From Niveispirillum irakense DSM 11586 (GTDB lineage: Bacteria > Pseudomonadota > Alphaproteobacteria > Azospirillales > Azospirillaceae), in NCBI RefSeq assembly GCF_000429645.1, contig NZ_AUCG01000021.1, positions 343,224-407,223 on the forward strand: a stretch of 64,000 nt of DNA, in the 5' to 3' direction. The notes below the pieces were generated by a model, which worked only from the letters and a program-made list of their open reading frames with translations, was not told where the DNA came from and searched no databases. The number at the start of each line of letters is the position of its first letter. The stretch's first letter is position 1. Positions 55,414 through 64,000 of the stretch are shown here, one piece after another. The position numbers were made by a program, and so were the translations under genes.

Positions 55414-56811
55414 ATGACAGTGAAGACGGGTTCCGCCGGGCGTGGATGGCGCCGCATGATGCGCAACGGGTTGCTGGCTGCCAGCATGCTGGTGCCTTTG
55501 GCGACAATGCCGGCCGGGGCGGGACAGGAAAACCTGACCCCCGTCGTCAATAACGGGCAGAATCTGCTGCGCTTCGACTGGCCGATGCTGCGGATTGGTA
55601 CGGGCGAATATGCCGAAGGCCCCACCGGGGTCACCGTCTTCACCTTTGGCCGCAAGGTCCATGCGGCTGTTGATGTCCGTGGCGGTGGGCCGGGCACGGT
55701 GAATACCGACTTTGTCCGCCTGGGCTATGAGACGCCCGACCTGGATGCCGTCGTTTTCGCTGGTGGTTCCTGGTACGGGCTGGAGGCGACCACGGCAGTG
55801 GCCACGGCCATGATGGATGATGGCTATCGGTCCGGTTCCTGGGACAATCTGGCCCTGTCCGTGGGTGCCATCATCTATGATCTGGGCGACCGCCGCCTGA
55901 ACGAGATCTATCCCGACAAAAAGCTGGCCCAGGCCGCCTATCGCGCGGCCAAGCCGGGGGAATTCCCGGTTGGGGCCCATGGGGCAGGCCGGCTGGCCCG
56001 GACTGGTGGCCTGTTCGGCTGCAACGCCGCCTCTGGCCAGGGTGGTGCCTTCCGCCAGATCGGGGAGGTGAAGATCGCCGCCTTCACCATCGTGAACGCG
56101 CTGGGCGTGGTGGTGGACCGGGAGGGCAATGTCGTCTCCTGCCACAAGGACAAGGACTGGCCCGCCGGGCTGAAGGCGGCAGACCTGCTGCAAGCCATGC
56201 CGGACAGCCGCAAGCCGGACTGGAAGGGCCTGCGCACCGGCAAGGATGAGCGGCGCAACACCACCGTTTCCCTGGTTGTCACTAACCAGAAGCTGGACCA
56301 GGCGGAACTGGAACGGCTGGCCGTGCAGGTTCACACCTCCATGGCGCGCGGGCTGCAGCCCTTCGCCACCATTTTTGACGGCGATGTCCTCTATGCCGTT
56401 TCCACGGCTGAGGTGGAAGGCGACAAGGGGCTTCCTTCCTTCGATCTCGCCGGCGTGGCGGGGGAGGTGATGTGGGATGCCATCCTGTCGTCTGTACCCC
56501 AGCAGCCGGTGGCGCCAAAACCGGCCAAGCGCGCGATCTTGAAGGCAGATCAGGTGTCGGCCCTCGCGGGCGACTATGTCTTCTCCGATCAGGTGAAGGT
56601 AAGTGTCACGGCAGAGGGGGACCGGCTTTATGCCCAGGCCACCGGCGCGCGTGCGGCCTTTGCCGTGAAGAAGGAGGAGAAGGTGGAGTTGCTGCCCGTC
56701 TCCGATACCGATTTCACCATCCCAGGCCGCTATCCCTTCACCGCCCGCTTCGCTGCGCCCGGCGTACTGGTGCTGAACCCCGGTGAATGGCAGCAGGTGG
56801 GGCGGCGATAA
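55414..56811 (+). CDS. P1-family (DmpA/BapA-type) N-terminal-nucleophile aminopeptidase, exported
   Basis: A 465-residue protein with a Tat-like or Sec signal (GRGWRRMMRNGLLAASML..AGAG). The fold is that of the S58/P1 family: VRGGGPGTVNTDFVR, VVFAGGSWYGLEATTAVA and VGAHGAGRLARTGGLFGCNAA. Self-cleavage is expected between Asn282 and Thr283 in RRNTTVSLVV, making Thr the nucleophile, and FDGDVLYAVSTAEV completes the active fold. An extra C-terminal beta domain (about 375-465) resembles DUF3471. P1 enzymes release N-terminal D- or beta-amino acids from peptides and amides. The next three genes suit uptake and deamination of such products. Confidence 0.88.
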   Translation: MTVKTGSAGRGWRRMMRNGLLAASMLVPLATMPAGAGQENLTPVVNNGQNLLRFDWPMLRIGTGEYAEGPTGVTVFTFGRKVHAAVDVRGGGPGTVNTDFVRLGYETPDLDAVVFAGGSWYGLEATTAVATAMMDDGYRSGSWDNLALSVGAIIYDLGDRRLNEIYPDKKLAQAAYRAAKPGEFPVGAHGAGRLARTGGLFGCNAASGQGGAFRQIGEVKIAAFTIVNALGVVVDREGNVVSCHKDKDWPAGLKAADLLQAMPDSRKPDWKGLRTGKDERRNTTVSLVVTNQKLDQAELERLAVQVHTSMARGLQPFATIFDGDVLYAVSTAEVEGDKGLPSFDLAGVAGEVMWDAILSSVPQQPVAPKPAKRAILKADQVSALAGDYVFSDQVKVSVTAEGDRLYAQATGARAAFAVKKEEKVELLPVSDTDFTIPGRYPFTARFAAPGVLVLNPGEWQQVGRR

Positions 56812-56893
56812 GGCCAGTCCGGGCTTCACCCCTGCTGTCGCCTGACGCCGGATCGCATCCGGTTCCCCGTCCCGTCCGCGAAGGCCTTGACCC

Positions 56894-58084
56894 ATGGACA
56901 CGCCCTTTCCGCCGCCTGCTGCCGCGCTTGTTCCGCCCGATCTGGATGCGGCAGCGCGGGTGCGGCGGGCCTATTCCGGGCTATTGACGCCCGATATGAT
57001 GGCCGAGACCCTGCGCCATGGTGACCGGCTATTCGCCACGCGGCTGGTGCCGGCCGCACCCATTCCCCGGCCCTTGCCCGAACGGCCGGTTGACCTGTCA
57101 GGCCTGCGCTTTGTCAGCGAGGGCCGCGCGGTCGATATTTTCGATTACATCTCCCGCAACCGGGTCCACGGGTTGCTGGTGCTGCATGACGGGGCAGTGG
57201 CGCTGGAAACCTATCAGGGGGGCAATGATGCCCGTACCCGATGGCTTTCCATGTCCATGGCCAAATCGGTCAGCACCACCCTTGTCGGTGCTGCCATCCG
57301 CGACGGGTTCATCGGCTCCCTGGATGATAATGTTGCCGATTATATCGGGGAGTTGCGCGGTTCTGCCTATGATGGCGTGCCGGTGCGCGATGTCTTGCAG
57401 ATGACGTCCGGCGTCGCGTTCGATGAGAATTACGGTGACCCCGCGTCCGACCGCCGCCGCATGCTGGAAGCCCAGATCGCCCAGCGGCCGGGGGCTATCC
57501 TGCGCCATCTGGCCGGCCAGCCCAAAGCCGGCGCCCCCGGCACGCTTTTCAACTATTCCACCGGTGAAACCCATGTGGTGGGTGCGCTGGTCCAGGCCGC
57601 GACGGGCCGCTTCCTGTCTGATTATCTGGCGGAGAAGATCTGGCGCCCCTATGGCATGGAACAGCATGCACGATGGTGGCTGGAAGGGCCGGATGGGCTG
57701 GAAATTGCCGGCAGCGGCCTGCATGCCTGCCTGCGGGACTTTGCCCGTTTCGGCCAGTTCGTGCTGGAGGGCGGGGTGATCGACGGCATGCCCGTGCTGC
57801 CCGATGGCTGGATGGAAGAGGCGGCACGCCCACGCCACCTCGCCACCGGACAGGCGCTGGATTACGGCTTCATGTGGTGGCCCCAGCCGGGCACTGATGG
57901 CGGCTTCCAGGATGGGGCCTACAGGGCCGGCGGCATTTTCGGCCAGTATATCTATGTCAATCCCGCCCGGCGGCTGGTGGTGGCGGTCAATTCTGCCCGG
58001 TCCAAGCCCAAGGGGGCGGAAGCCATCCCCGATATCGATTTCTTCAATGCCGTCGCGGCGGCCTTCGCCCAGGGTGACCGATGA
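56894..58084 (+). CDS. Serine hydrolase of the beta-lactamase fold, 6-aminohexanoate-dimer hydrolase (NylB)-like
   Basis: A 396-residue protein with no signal peptide. The catalytic set is Ser121-x-x-Lys124 in SMSMAKS and Tyr221 in NYSTGE. NylB (392 residues) uses Ser112/Lys115/Tyr215, so spacing and length agree closely. LQMTSGVAFDENY and DYGFMWWPQP also occur in this family. Such enzymes split esters or amides of omega-amino acids and related short substrates. The stop overlaps the transporter start (ATGA). Amidase or esterase of natural substrates is more likely than nylon oligomers. The cytoplasmic location implies action after uptake. Confidence 0.83.
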   Translation: MDTPFPPPAAALVPPDLDAAARVRRAYSGLLTPDMMAETLRHGDRLFATRLVPAAPIPRPLPERPVDLSGLRFVSEGRAVDIFDYISRNRVHGLLVLHDGAVALETYQGGNDARTRWLSMSMAKSVSTTLVGAAIRDGFIGSLDDNVADYIGELRGSAYDGVPVRDVLQMTSGVAFDENYGDPASDRRRMLEAQIAQRPGAILRHLAGQPKAGAPGTLFNYSTGETHVVGALVQAATGRFLSDYLAEKIWRPYGMEQHARWWLEGPDGLEIAGSGLHACLRDFARFGQFVLEGGVIDGMPVLPDGWMEEAARPRHLATGQALDYGFMWWPQPGTDGGFQDGAYRAGGIFGQYIYVNPARRLVVAVNSARSKPKGAEAIPDIDFFNAVAAAFAQGDR

Positions 58085-59451
58085 CCGACAGCGCCGTCAG
58101 CCTTGCCAACATTCCCGGTCAAGGCCGGGCCTTTTTCGGCCACCCCAAGGGACTGGCCTATATCGTCTTCACCGAGGCGTGGGAGCGCTTCTCCTTCTAC
58201 GGCATGCAGGCACTGCTGGTGCTGTATATGGCCGGGTATCTTCTCCATCCGGGAGCGGTGGAGCAGGTGGCGGGCTTCCCCGCCTTCCGCGCCCTGGTGG
58301 AAGGGATTTTCGGTCCGCTTTCCACCCAGGCCCTGGCCACCCAGATTTTCGGCCTTTATGGCGGCCTGACCTATCTGACGCCGATCTTCGGCGGGTTGCT
58401 GGGCGACCGCTATATCGGTCGGCGTCGGGCGGTCATGCTGGGGGCCGTGATGATGGCGTTCGGCCATTTCATCATGGCGTTCGAGGCGGCCTTCCTGCTG
58501 GCCCTGCTGTGTCTGGTACTGGGCTGTGGCCTGTTGAAAGGCAATCTCGCCGCCCAGGTCGGTGCGCTTTATGACCGGGAGGATCGGCGCCGCGATGCCG
58601 CCTTTTCCCTGTACTATATGGCGATCAATCTCGGTGCCTTCATCGCCCCGCTGATCTGCGGCACGCTGGGGGAGCTTTACGGCTGGCATTACGGTTTTGG
58701 GGCTGCCGGCATCGGCATGCTGATCGGGCTGGGGATTTATTGGCATGGCCAGCGCCATATGCCGGTTGATGTCGTCGCCATTCGGGGGGGAGAGCGCACA
58801 CCCCTGACCCGGCGTGACAGTCAGGTGGTGGCGGCCTTGCTGCTGATCCTGCTGACCGCCACCCTGTTCTGGACCGTGCAGACCCAGGTCTGGACCACGT
58901 ATGTGCTGTGGATCCGGGACCGGGTGGACCGCAGCCTGTTTGGCTTCGACTTGCCGATCACTTGGTTTCAGTCCGTGGATACGCTGGCGGTGCTGGCACT
59001 TGCCCCCGTCAGTCTGGTGATCTGGCGGCGGCTGGCGAAGCGTCAGGCAGAGCCGGGCGATCTGGGCAAGCTCATCATCGGCTATGGCCTGTTCGGGGCC
59101 GCCGCGCTGTGGCTGGCGCTGGCGGAAACCCTGGCCGGGGGCGGTGATGGCCGCATCAGCGTTGTCTGGCCCATCCTGTTTCATTTTATCTGCGCGTCGG
59201 GATATCTGCATGTGGCGCCCATCGCGCTGGCCCTGTTCACCCGCAGCGGCCCCCCCTCCATCAACGCCATGATGGTGGGCGTCTATTACCTCTCCATCTT
59301 CGCCGGCTCCATCGCCAGCGGCTGGCTTGGCCGCTTTTACGAGGCGATGAGCCCGGCCGCATTCTGGGCCCTGCATGCCGCCATCGTCGGCGCCGGCTCC
59401 CTGATCATCCTGCTGCTGAAGCGGCCGCTTGGCCGCGTGCTTACCCGATAA
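58081..59451 (+). CDS. POT/PTR proton-coupled oligopeptide transporter
   Basis: A 456-residue inner-membrane protein of the major facilitator superfamily with about 12-14 helices. The POT signature is clear: FTEAWERFSFYGMQALLVLYM (ExxERFxxYG proton motif, about residues 32-52), GGLTYLTPIFGGLLGDRYIGRR and NLGAFIAPLICG. It imports di- and tripeptides with protons. Coupled by overlap to the NylB-like gene and followed 11 bases later by the aminotransferase, it is the natural importer for the peptides this operon uses. Confidence 0.93.
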   Translation: MTDSAVSLANIPGQGRAFFGHPKGLAYIVFTEAWERFSFYGMQALLVLYMAGYLLHPGAVEQVAGFPAFRALVEGIFGPLSTQALATQIFGLYGGLTYLTPIFGGLLGDRYIGRRRAVMLGAVMMAFGHFIMAFEAAFLLALLCLVLGCGLLKGNLAAQVGALYDREDRRRDAAFSLYYMAINLGAFIAPLICGTLGELYGWHYGFGAAGIGMLIGLGIYWHGQRHMPVDVVAIRGGERTPLTRRDSQVVAALLLILLTATLFWTVQTQVWTTYVLWIRDRVDRSLFGFDLPITWFQSVDTLAVLALAPVSLVIWRRLAKRQAEPGDLGKLIIGYGLFGAAALWLALAETLAGGGDGRISVVWPILFHFICASGYLHVAPIALALFTRSGPPSINAMMVGVYYLSIFAGSIASGWLGRFYEAMSPAAFWALHAAIVGAGSLIILLLKRPLGRVLTR

Positions 59452-59462
59452 GGACAAGTCGC

Positions 59463-60848
59463 ATGACCATCCGCAACCATGATATCGCGGCCCTTCGCCG
59501 CCTGGATGTCGCCCATCATCTGCCGGCCCAGCAGGATCACAAGCTGATCCGCGATATTGGCGGCAGCCGCATCATCACCCGCGCCGAGGGGGCCACCATC
59601 ATTGATGGCGATGGCAACCGCATCCTGGATGCCATGGCGGGTCTCTGGTGCGTGCAGGTCGGCTATGGCCGGGATGAACTCGCCCGCGCCGCCTATCAGC
59701 AGATGCGCGAGCTGCCCTATTACAACACTTTCTTCAAGACAGCCCCCGCCACCACGGTGGAACTGGCCGCCCGTATCGCTGGCCTGATGGGGGGTGACCT
59801 CTCCCATGTTTTCTTCAATAATTCCGGGTCGGAAGCCATCGACACGGTGATCCGGCTGGTGCGCCATTACTGGACGACCAAGGGTCAGCCGGACCGCCAG
59901 ATCATCATCGCCCGCGACAATGCCTATCACGGCTCCACCATCGCCGGGGTCAGCCTGGGCGGCATGGGGCCGATGAAGGCACAGGGCGGGCCATTGCTGC
60001 CCGGCTTCAGCCATATCATGCAGCCCTACAGCTTCAATGAAGGGTTCGGTGAGGATGAGGAGGCGTTCTGCCAGCGCGCCACCGCCGCGCTGGAAGCCCG
60101 CATCCTGGAACTGGGCCCCGATAATGTTGCGGCCTTCATCGGGGAGCCGGTGCAGGGGGCTGGTGGCGTCATCATTCCCCCGCGCGGCTACTGGCCCCGG
60201 ATCGAGGCGATCTGCCGCAAATATGGCATTCTGCTGATCTGCGACGAGGTGATCTGCGGCTTCGGCCGGCTGGGCTCCTGGTTCGGCTTCCAGCATTATG
60301 GGGTGAAGCCGGATATCATCTCCATGGCCAAGGGCCTGTCCTCCGGCTATGTCCCGATTTCCGCCGTTGGTGTCGCCAGCCATATTGTGGAGACATTGCG
60401 TCAGGCCGGCGGCGCCTTCATCCATGGCTACACCTATTCCGGCCACCCCACCGCCGCTGCTGTGGCGCTGGCCAATATCGACATTATCGAGCGGGAAGGG
60501 CTGGTCGGTCGCACGGCCAGCGATACCGGCCCCTATCTGGCCCACGCCCTGCAGCGCCTAGCCTCTCATCCGCTGGTGGGAGAGGTACGTTCCATCGGCC
60601 TGCTGGGGGCCGTGGAAATTGTCGCCCGCAAAGGCACCAACAGCCGGTTTGGCGGCAAGGAAGGCAAGGCCGGCCCCATCGTGCGCGATATCTGCATCGA
60701 CAAGGGCGTGATGGTGCGCGCCGTGCGTGACACGCTGGTGATGAGCCCGCCGCTCACCATCACCCATGCGGAGATCGACCGCATCGTGGAAACCATGGCG
60801 GCGGCTTTGGATGTAGCGGGCCCCGCCCTTGCCGAGATCGGTGCCTGA
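59463..60848 (+). CDS. Class III PLP-dependent omega-aminotransferase
   Basis: A 461-residue enzyme of normal length. PLP contacts are visible: NSGSEAIDTVIRLVRHYW, the AYHGSTIAG loop, Asp261 in ICDEVICGFGRLG and Schiff-base Lys290 in MAKGLSSGYVPISAV. The sequence resembles spermidine/putrescine- or beta-alanine-pyruvate transaminases (SpuC type). It moves the amino group of an omega- or beta-amino acid or amine to pyruvate or 2-oxoglutarate in the cytoplasm. As the last enzyme of the string it would deaminate products of the peptidase and hydrolase. Confidence 0.92.
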   Translation: MTIRNHDIAALRRLDVAHHLPAQQDHKLIRDIGGSRIITRAEGATIIDGDGNRILDAMAGLWCVQVGYGRDELARAAYQQMRELPYYNTFFKTAPATTVELAARIAGLMGGDLSHVFFNNSGSEAIDTVIRLVRHYWTTKGQPDRQIIIARDNAYHGSTIAGVSLGGMGPMKAQGGPLLPGFSHIMQPYSFNEGFGEDEEAFCQRATAALEARILELGPDNVAAFIGEPVQGAGGVIIPPRGYWPRIEAICRKYGILLICDEVICGFGRLGSWFGFQHYGVKPDIISMAKGLSSGYVPISAVGVASHIVETLRQAGGAFIHGYTYSGHPTAAAVALANIDIIEREGLVGRTASDTGPYLAHALQRLASHPLVGEVRSIGLLGAVEIVARKGTNSRFGGKEGKAGPIVRDICIDKGVMVRAVRDTLVMSPPLTITHAEIDRIVETMAAALDVAGPALAEIGA

Positions 60849-61025
60849 TCCACACCATCCAGGGCGGGTTGGCAGCCTTAAAATGCGCGACAGTAAAGTC
60901 ACCCCCGCCCTGGTGCCTAAAAGTCACCGATCACCGCATCATTGGCATCTGTTTCCGCAGCGCAATAGCACCGCATCATGCTATCGACGCCGCTGCGGGA
61001 CAGTAGGCGGTAAAGCCAAGAACAG

Positions 61026-63398
61026 ATGAACAGAACGGGGATTCCTCAGATGACTGTCTTCGACAGAGTCTCTTCGCGTGCCCGCCTGCCATTGGCGACC
61101 TCGCTGATGGCGCTCACCGCCTTTTCCGCCCTGCCGGCCCACGCGCAGGAGGCAGCCCCCGCCTCTGGTAGCGTCGTGCTGGAGGAGATCATCGTCACCG
61201 CCAACCGCCGCGCAGAGCGGTTGTCGCGGGTGCCGGCGTCCATCGCCGCCTTCAGCCAGGAGAAGATGGACAGCCAGGGGGTCCGACAGATCGAGGATAT
61301 CACCCGTCTGACACCGGGGCTGAATTTCAGCCGCCAGAGCTATTTCAGCGGTTCCAACACCAACATCTCCATCCGTGGCATCCAGTCCAATGATGGGGCC
61401 GCCACGACCGGCATCTATATCGATGATGTGCCGATCCAGGTGCGCTCCCTTGGCTTCTCCTCGGCCAATGTCTATCCCAAGGTCTTCGATCTGGAGCGTG
61501 TGGAGGTGCTGCGCGGGCCGCAGGGCACCCTGTTCGGCGCCGGGGCAGAAGGTGGTGCCGTGCGCTTCATCACCGGCCAGCCCGATCTTGAGAACACGCA
61601 TATCTATGGCCGCTCGGAACTGGCCTTCACCGAGAAGGGCGATCCGTCCTATGAGGCGGGCGTGTCGGTCAGCACGCCGGTGCAAACCGGCAAGCTGGCC
61701 TTCCGCGGCTCGGCCTGGTATCGCCGCGATGGCGGCTGGGTGGATCGTACCAACCCGGAAAATGGCACGATTGCCGACAAGAATGCCAATGCTCAGGACA
61801 GCAAGGCCGCCAAGCTGGCCCTGACCTGGGCGCCGACCGATAGCCTGCGCATCACGCCGGGGATTTATTATCAGGACATCGATATCGATGACACGACGGG
61901 CTATTGGGAAAGCCTGTCCAACCCGTCAAAGGGGGAGTTCCGCACTGGCTATGCCCTGTCCCAGCCGCAGCACGACCGGTATTACCTGCCATCCCTGACC
62001 ATCAATGCCGATTTCGGGGCTGTGGAACTGACCTCCGTCACCGCCTATTTCGACCGTGATCAGGACGAGGTGCGCGATTACACCAATTTCGTCAGCGAGA
62101 TTGTCGGCGCCGGTCCCTATGTGACCCTGCCGGGCCAGAACGCGCCGGGTTATTTCAGCGAGAAGCAGAATAATTTCAGCCAGGAACTGCGCCTGCAATC
62201 CACGCCCGGCGACAGCCCTTGGACCTGGGTGGTGGGTGGCTTCTACAGCCATGAAAAGCAGCAATCAGCCCAGGCCAACCAGGACAGCTATGTCGACACG
62301 CTGATCCGCAACGCCACGGGTGGCGCCTTCAATGCGGCAAGCTGGTATGGCGTACCCCTGCTGCCGGGCGATTTTCTCTATGACAGCCGGACCCGGTCCA
62401 AAACTGAACAGATCGCCGGTTTCGGTCAGGTGGACTACGCGCTGGCCGATAAGCTGAAGGTCACTGCCGGCGTGCGCGTTGCCCATCTCAAGATCAATCA
62501 TGAACAGGCGGCCGAAGGGCCCTGGGCGGGTGGTACGCTTGCCAGTGATGGCTCCACGTCAGAGACGCCGATCACGCCCAAATTCGGCCTGACCTACCAG
62601 TACGATCCCGACGTGATGTTCTATGCCACGGCGTCCAAGGGCTTCCGTGCCGGTGGGGCGCAGACGGCGGTGCCCACCAGCTTCTGTGGTGCTGATCTGC
62701 AAAGCCTGGGCTTGCAAAGCTCCCCCACCTCCTATGACAGCGACAGCGTCTGGTCCTATGAGGCGGGGACCAAAAGCTATCTGTTCAATGGTCGGGTGAT
62801 GGCGGAAGCCAGCGGCTATTACATTGAATGGAAGGATGTGCAGCGTTCCGTCTGGCTGCCCACCTGCGGTTCCAGTTTCATCAACAATGCCGGCTCCATC
62901 ACCTCGAAGGGCTTCGATCTGTCGGTGCAGGGCAAGGTGACGGATGATGTCACGCTGGGTGTCGTGCTCGGCTATACAGACGCCACTTTCGACCAGACGG
63001 TGCTGGGCGGTGCCGGTGCCATCCTGGCGGAGAAGGGGGATGCCGCGTTCGACGGCCCGAAATTCACCATGACCGTCACGGGGCAGTATGATTTCGTGCT
63101 GGCAGGCAACACCGATGCCTATGCCCGGTTTGATTACACCTATTCCAGCAAGGGCCCCCGGGATAATCCCGCCGTTTATTCCTACGATCCCGTGCTGACC
63201 AATGTGCCCAGCATCAGCCAGGTCAATCTGCGGGCGGGTGTGAAGCTGGAAGCGGTGGATCTGTCGGTCTTCGTCAATAACCTGACCGATACCCACCCGG
63301 CCCTGGGCCGTTTCCATCATTTCGCAGGCTCGCCCCTGACGACAAACTCTACCTTGCGTCCGCGTACCTTTGGCCTCACGGGAACCTATCGCTACTGA
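61026..63398 (+). CDS. TonB-dependent receptor of the peptide/amide cluster
   Basis: A 790-residue outer-membrane receptor. The signal peptide ends ALPAHAQ and the TonB box EEIIVTANRR follows. The plug has VPASIAAFSQEKMDSQGVRQIEDITRLTPGLNF, cited here by position 65-100, and LERVEVLRGPQGTLFGAGAEGGAVRFIT, cited by position 158-187. The barrel ends LTGTYRY with an aromatic residue. ATG at 61050 is an alternative start with GGGG nine bases upstream. It is 177 bases from the aminotransferase and is of the sphingomonad/caulobacter type used for diverse ligands, so it may bring the amide or peptide substrate across the outer membrane. The ligand is inferred from context. Confidence 0.92.
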   Translation: MNRTGIPQMTVFDRVSSRARLPLATSLMALTAFSALPAHAQEAAPASGSVVLEEIIVTANRRAERLSRVPASIAAFSQEKMDSQGVRQIEDITRLTPGLNFSRQSYFSGSNTNISIRGIQSNDGAATTGIYIDDVPIQVRSLGFSSANVYPKVFDLERVEVLRGPQGTLFGAGAEGGAVRFITGQPDLENTHIYGRSELAFTEKGDPSYEAGVSVSTPVQTGKLAFRGSAWYRRDGGWVDRTNPENGTIADKNANAQDSKAAKLALTWAPTDSLRITPGIYYQDIDIDDTTGYWESLSNPSKGEFRTGYALSQPQHDRYYLPSLTINADFGAVELTSVTAYFDRDQDEVRDYTNFVSEIVGAGPYVTLPGQNAPGYFSEKQNNFSQELRLQSTPGDSPWTWVVGGFYSHEKQQSAQANQDSYVDTLIRNATGGAFNAASWYGVPLLPGDFLYDSRTRSKTEQIAGFGQVDYALADKLKVTAGVRVAHLKINHEQAAEGPWAGGTLASDGSTSETPITPKFGLTYQYDPDVMFYATASKGFRAGGAQTAVPTSFCGADLQSLGLQSSPTSYDSDSVWSYEAGTKSYLFNGRVMAEASGYYIEWKDVQRSVWLPTCGSSFINNAGSITSKGFDLSVQGKVTDDVTLGVVLGYTDATFDQTVLGGAGAILAEKGDAAFDGPKFTMTVTGQYDFVLAGNTDAYARFDYTYSSKGPRDNPAVYSYDPVLTNVPSISQVNLRAGVKLEAVDLSVFVNNLTDTHPALGRFHHFAGSPLTTNSTLRPRTFGLTGTYRY

Positions 63399-63422
63399 TA
63401 GCTTCCATAGGTGCCATTACGC

Positions 63423-63459
63423 CCGCCCGCGACGTTCTCCGTCGCGGGCGGATTTGTTT
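63423..63459 (+). terminator. Terminator after the second TonB-dependent receptor
   Basis: A perfect 12-bp stem CCGCCCGCGACG / CGTCGCGGGCGG with a five-base loop, followed by ATTTGTTT. Confidence 0.85.
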
Positions 63460-63529
63460 AGGGGAAGGGGCATAACGAGGGGTGGCGCTGTTTGTTCCAT
63501 AAAAATTCTCCGTCCCTTCAAAAAACCGC

Positions 63530-63558
63530 TTGCCCTTCTGTTTGTGTGCGCCTATACA
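63530..63558 (+). promoter_or_regulatory. Strong sigma70-type promoter
   Basis: TTGCCC (63530-63535) and TATACA (63553-63558) are separated by an ideal 17 bases. An A-rich stretch just upstream (63520-63525) could act as an UP element. No start codon follows for at least 430 bases, so the transcript begins with a long untranslated leader, as in rRNA operons. Confidence 0.55.
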
Positions 63559-64000
63559 GCGCCTCCCACGACGGCGGTGCTTGTTGGTTTCGCAGTTGTT
63601 GGGATTGGTGGTTCTGGGATTTCTCAGTATTGCCGAGGTTCTTTGAAGGGTTTGTCCCTTCGGACAAGTGGATTTAACTATTGCCCCTGTTAGGTTGCTG
63701 GTATCTGGATTTGGGTCTGGGTGTTGGTGACTTGGTGGGATGGTTGGCCGGGTTTTGGTTTGCTTTGGTTTGGCGGTTTGGTTGCTGCTGAATAAAAAAG
63801 CGGACGGATGAAAAAAACTGGTTGACTGGTTGGTTGGGGTTGGCTAGAAAGCGCTCCACCGACGCGGCGGCGACAAGCTGCCGGGCGATGGTTTCGCAGT
63901 CTCTGAGTTTGGCGGTTATGCGCTGGATGGGGATTGCAACGGCGAGATCCTCCTGCTTTTGTGGGTGCCGGTTTCGGTCTTCTGATGGAGATCGGGGCGA
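63559..64000 (+). other. Non-coding leader to the window edge
   Basis: No ORF with coding character is present. The segment 63650-63840 is unusually rich in G and T on this strand, and 63845-64000 returns to mixed GC-rich sequence. GAAGGG / CCCTTC (63643-63660) form a small hairpin. The region could be an rRNA-operon leader, but no 16S sequence is reached. Confidence 0.4.

Noticed and set aside
60859..60913. Inverted repeat CCAGGGCGGG / CCCGCCCTGG between the aminotransferase and the receptor
   Set aside because: The loop is 35 bases and no T-run follows, so it is neither a convincing terminator nor a clear operator.
1..64000. CRISPR arrays, tRNA genes and riboswitches
   Set aside because: No regularly spaced repeats, tRNA-like cloverleaf sequence or known riboswitch core was found by eye; a covariance-model search would be the decisive test.

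Overview
The window is high-GC, tightly packed DNA from a Gram-negative bacterium. TIGR01782-style TonB-dependent receptors, many Tat-exported periplasmic enzymes and a full T6SS point to an alphaproteobacterium. A plant-associated Azospirillaceae member (Niveispirillum/Azospirillum type) is my best guess, but this is inference: no rRNA or ribosomal protein gene is in view.

Region 1 (1-22969) is a carbohydrate locus. A GH2 enzyme and a GntR/UTRA regulator lie on the minus strand. Opposite them run a TonB-dependent receptor and then a translationally coupled string: GH20 hexosaminidase, GH2 beta-mannosidase, GH3 (beta-xylosidase type), GH125 alpha-1,6-mannosidase, GH92 alpha-mannosidase and GH29 alpha-fucosidase. 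A TIM-barrel glycosidase of uncertain family follows a terminator. The set matches the bonds of a xylosylated and fucosylated plant-type N-glycan and resembles the Xanthomonas nix cluster. The model is capture at the outer membrane, stepwise trimming in the periplasm, and induction through the GntR regulator, whose GGTAT-rich candidate operators sit upstream of both transcription units.

Region 2 (22970-44948) is a type VI secretion system in two convergent operons. The plus operon carries an OmpA-like protein, TssB, TssC, ClpV, Hcp, an extended VgrG, a possible DcrB-like two-domain protein and a DUF4123 adaptor. The minus operon carries a second Hcp, TssE, TssF, TssG, TssK, a short soluble TssM-like domain, TssL, a degenerate PiT-like polytopic membrane protein and a coiled-coil membrane protein. 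TssA, TssJ and a full-length TssM are not seen. A separate minus-strand gene encodes a natural TssB-TssC fusion lacking the TssC N-terminal region that ClpV recognises. The fusion and the unusual membrane components are the most novel part of the window.

Region 3 (45276-51617) holds an autotransporter with a small Rossmann-like passenger, a secreted propeller-caspase protein, a lipoprotein hydrolase, a ribokinase and a small unknown protein.

Region 4 (51679-55260) has a chemoreceptor, an ECF sigma factor with a coupled four-TM protein, and a collapsed IS1182-type element with perfect 15-bp terminal repeats.

Region 5 (55414-63398) reads as a short-peptide or omega-amino-acid amide utilisation cluster: P1/DmpA-type peptidase, NylB-like serine hydrolase, POT transporter, class III omega-aminotransferase and a TonB-dependent receptor. 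The last 540 bases contain no gene but hold a strong sigma70-type promoter and a long non-coding leader, possibly the start of an rRNA operon beyond the edge.
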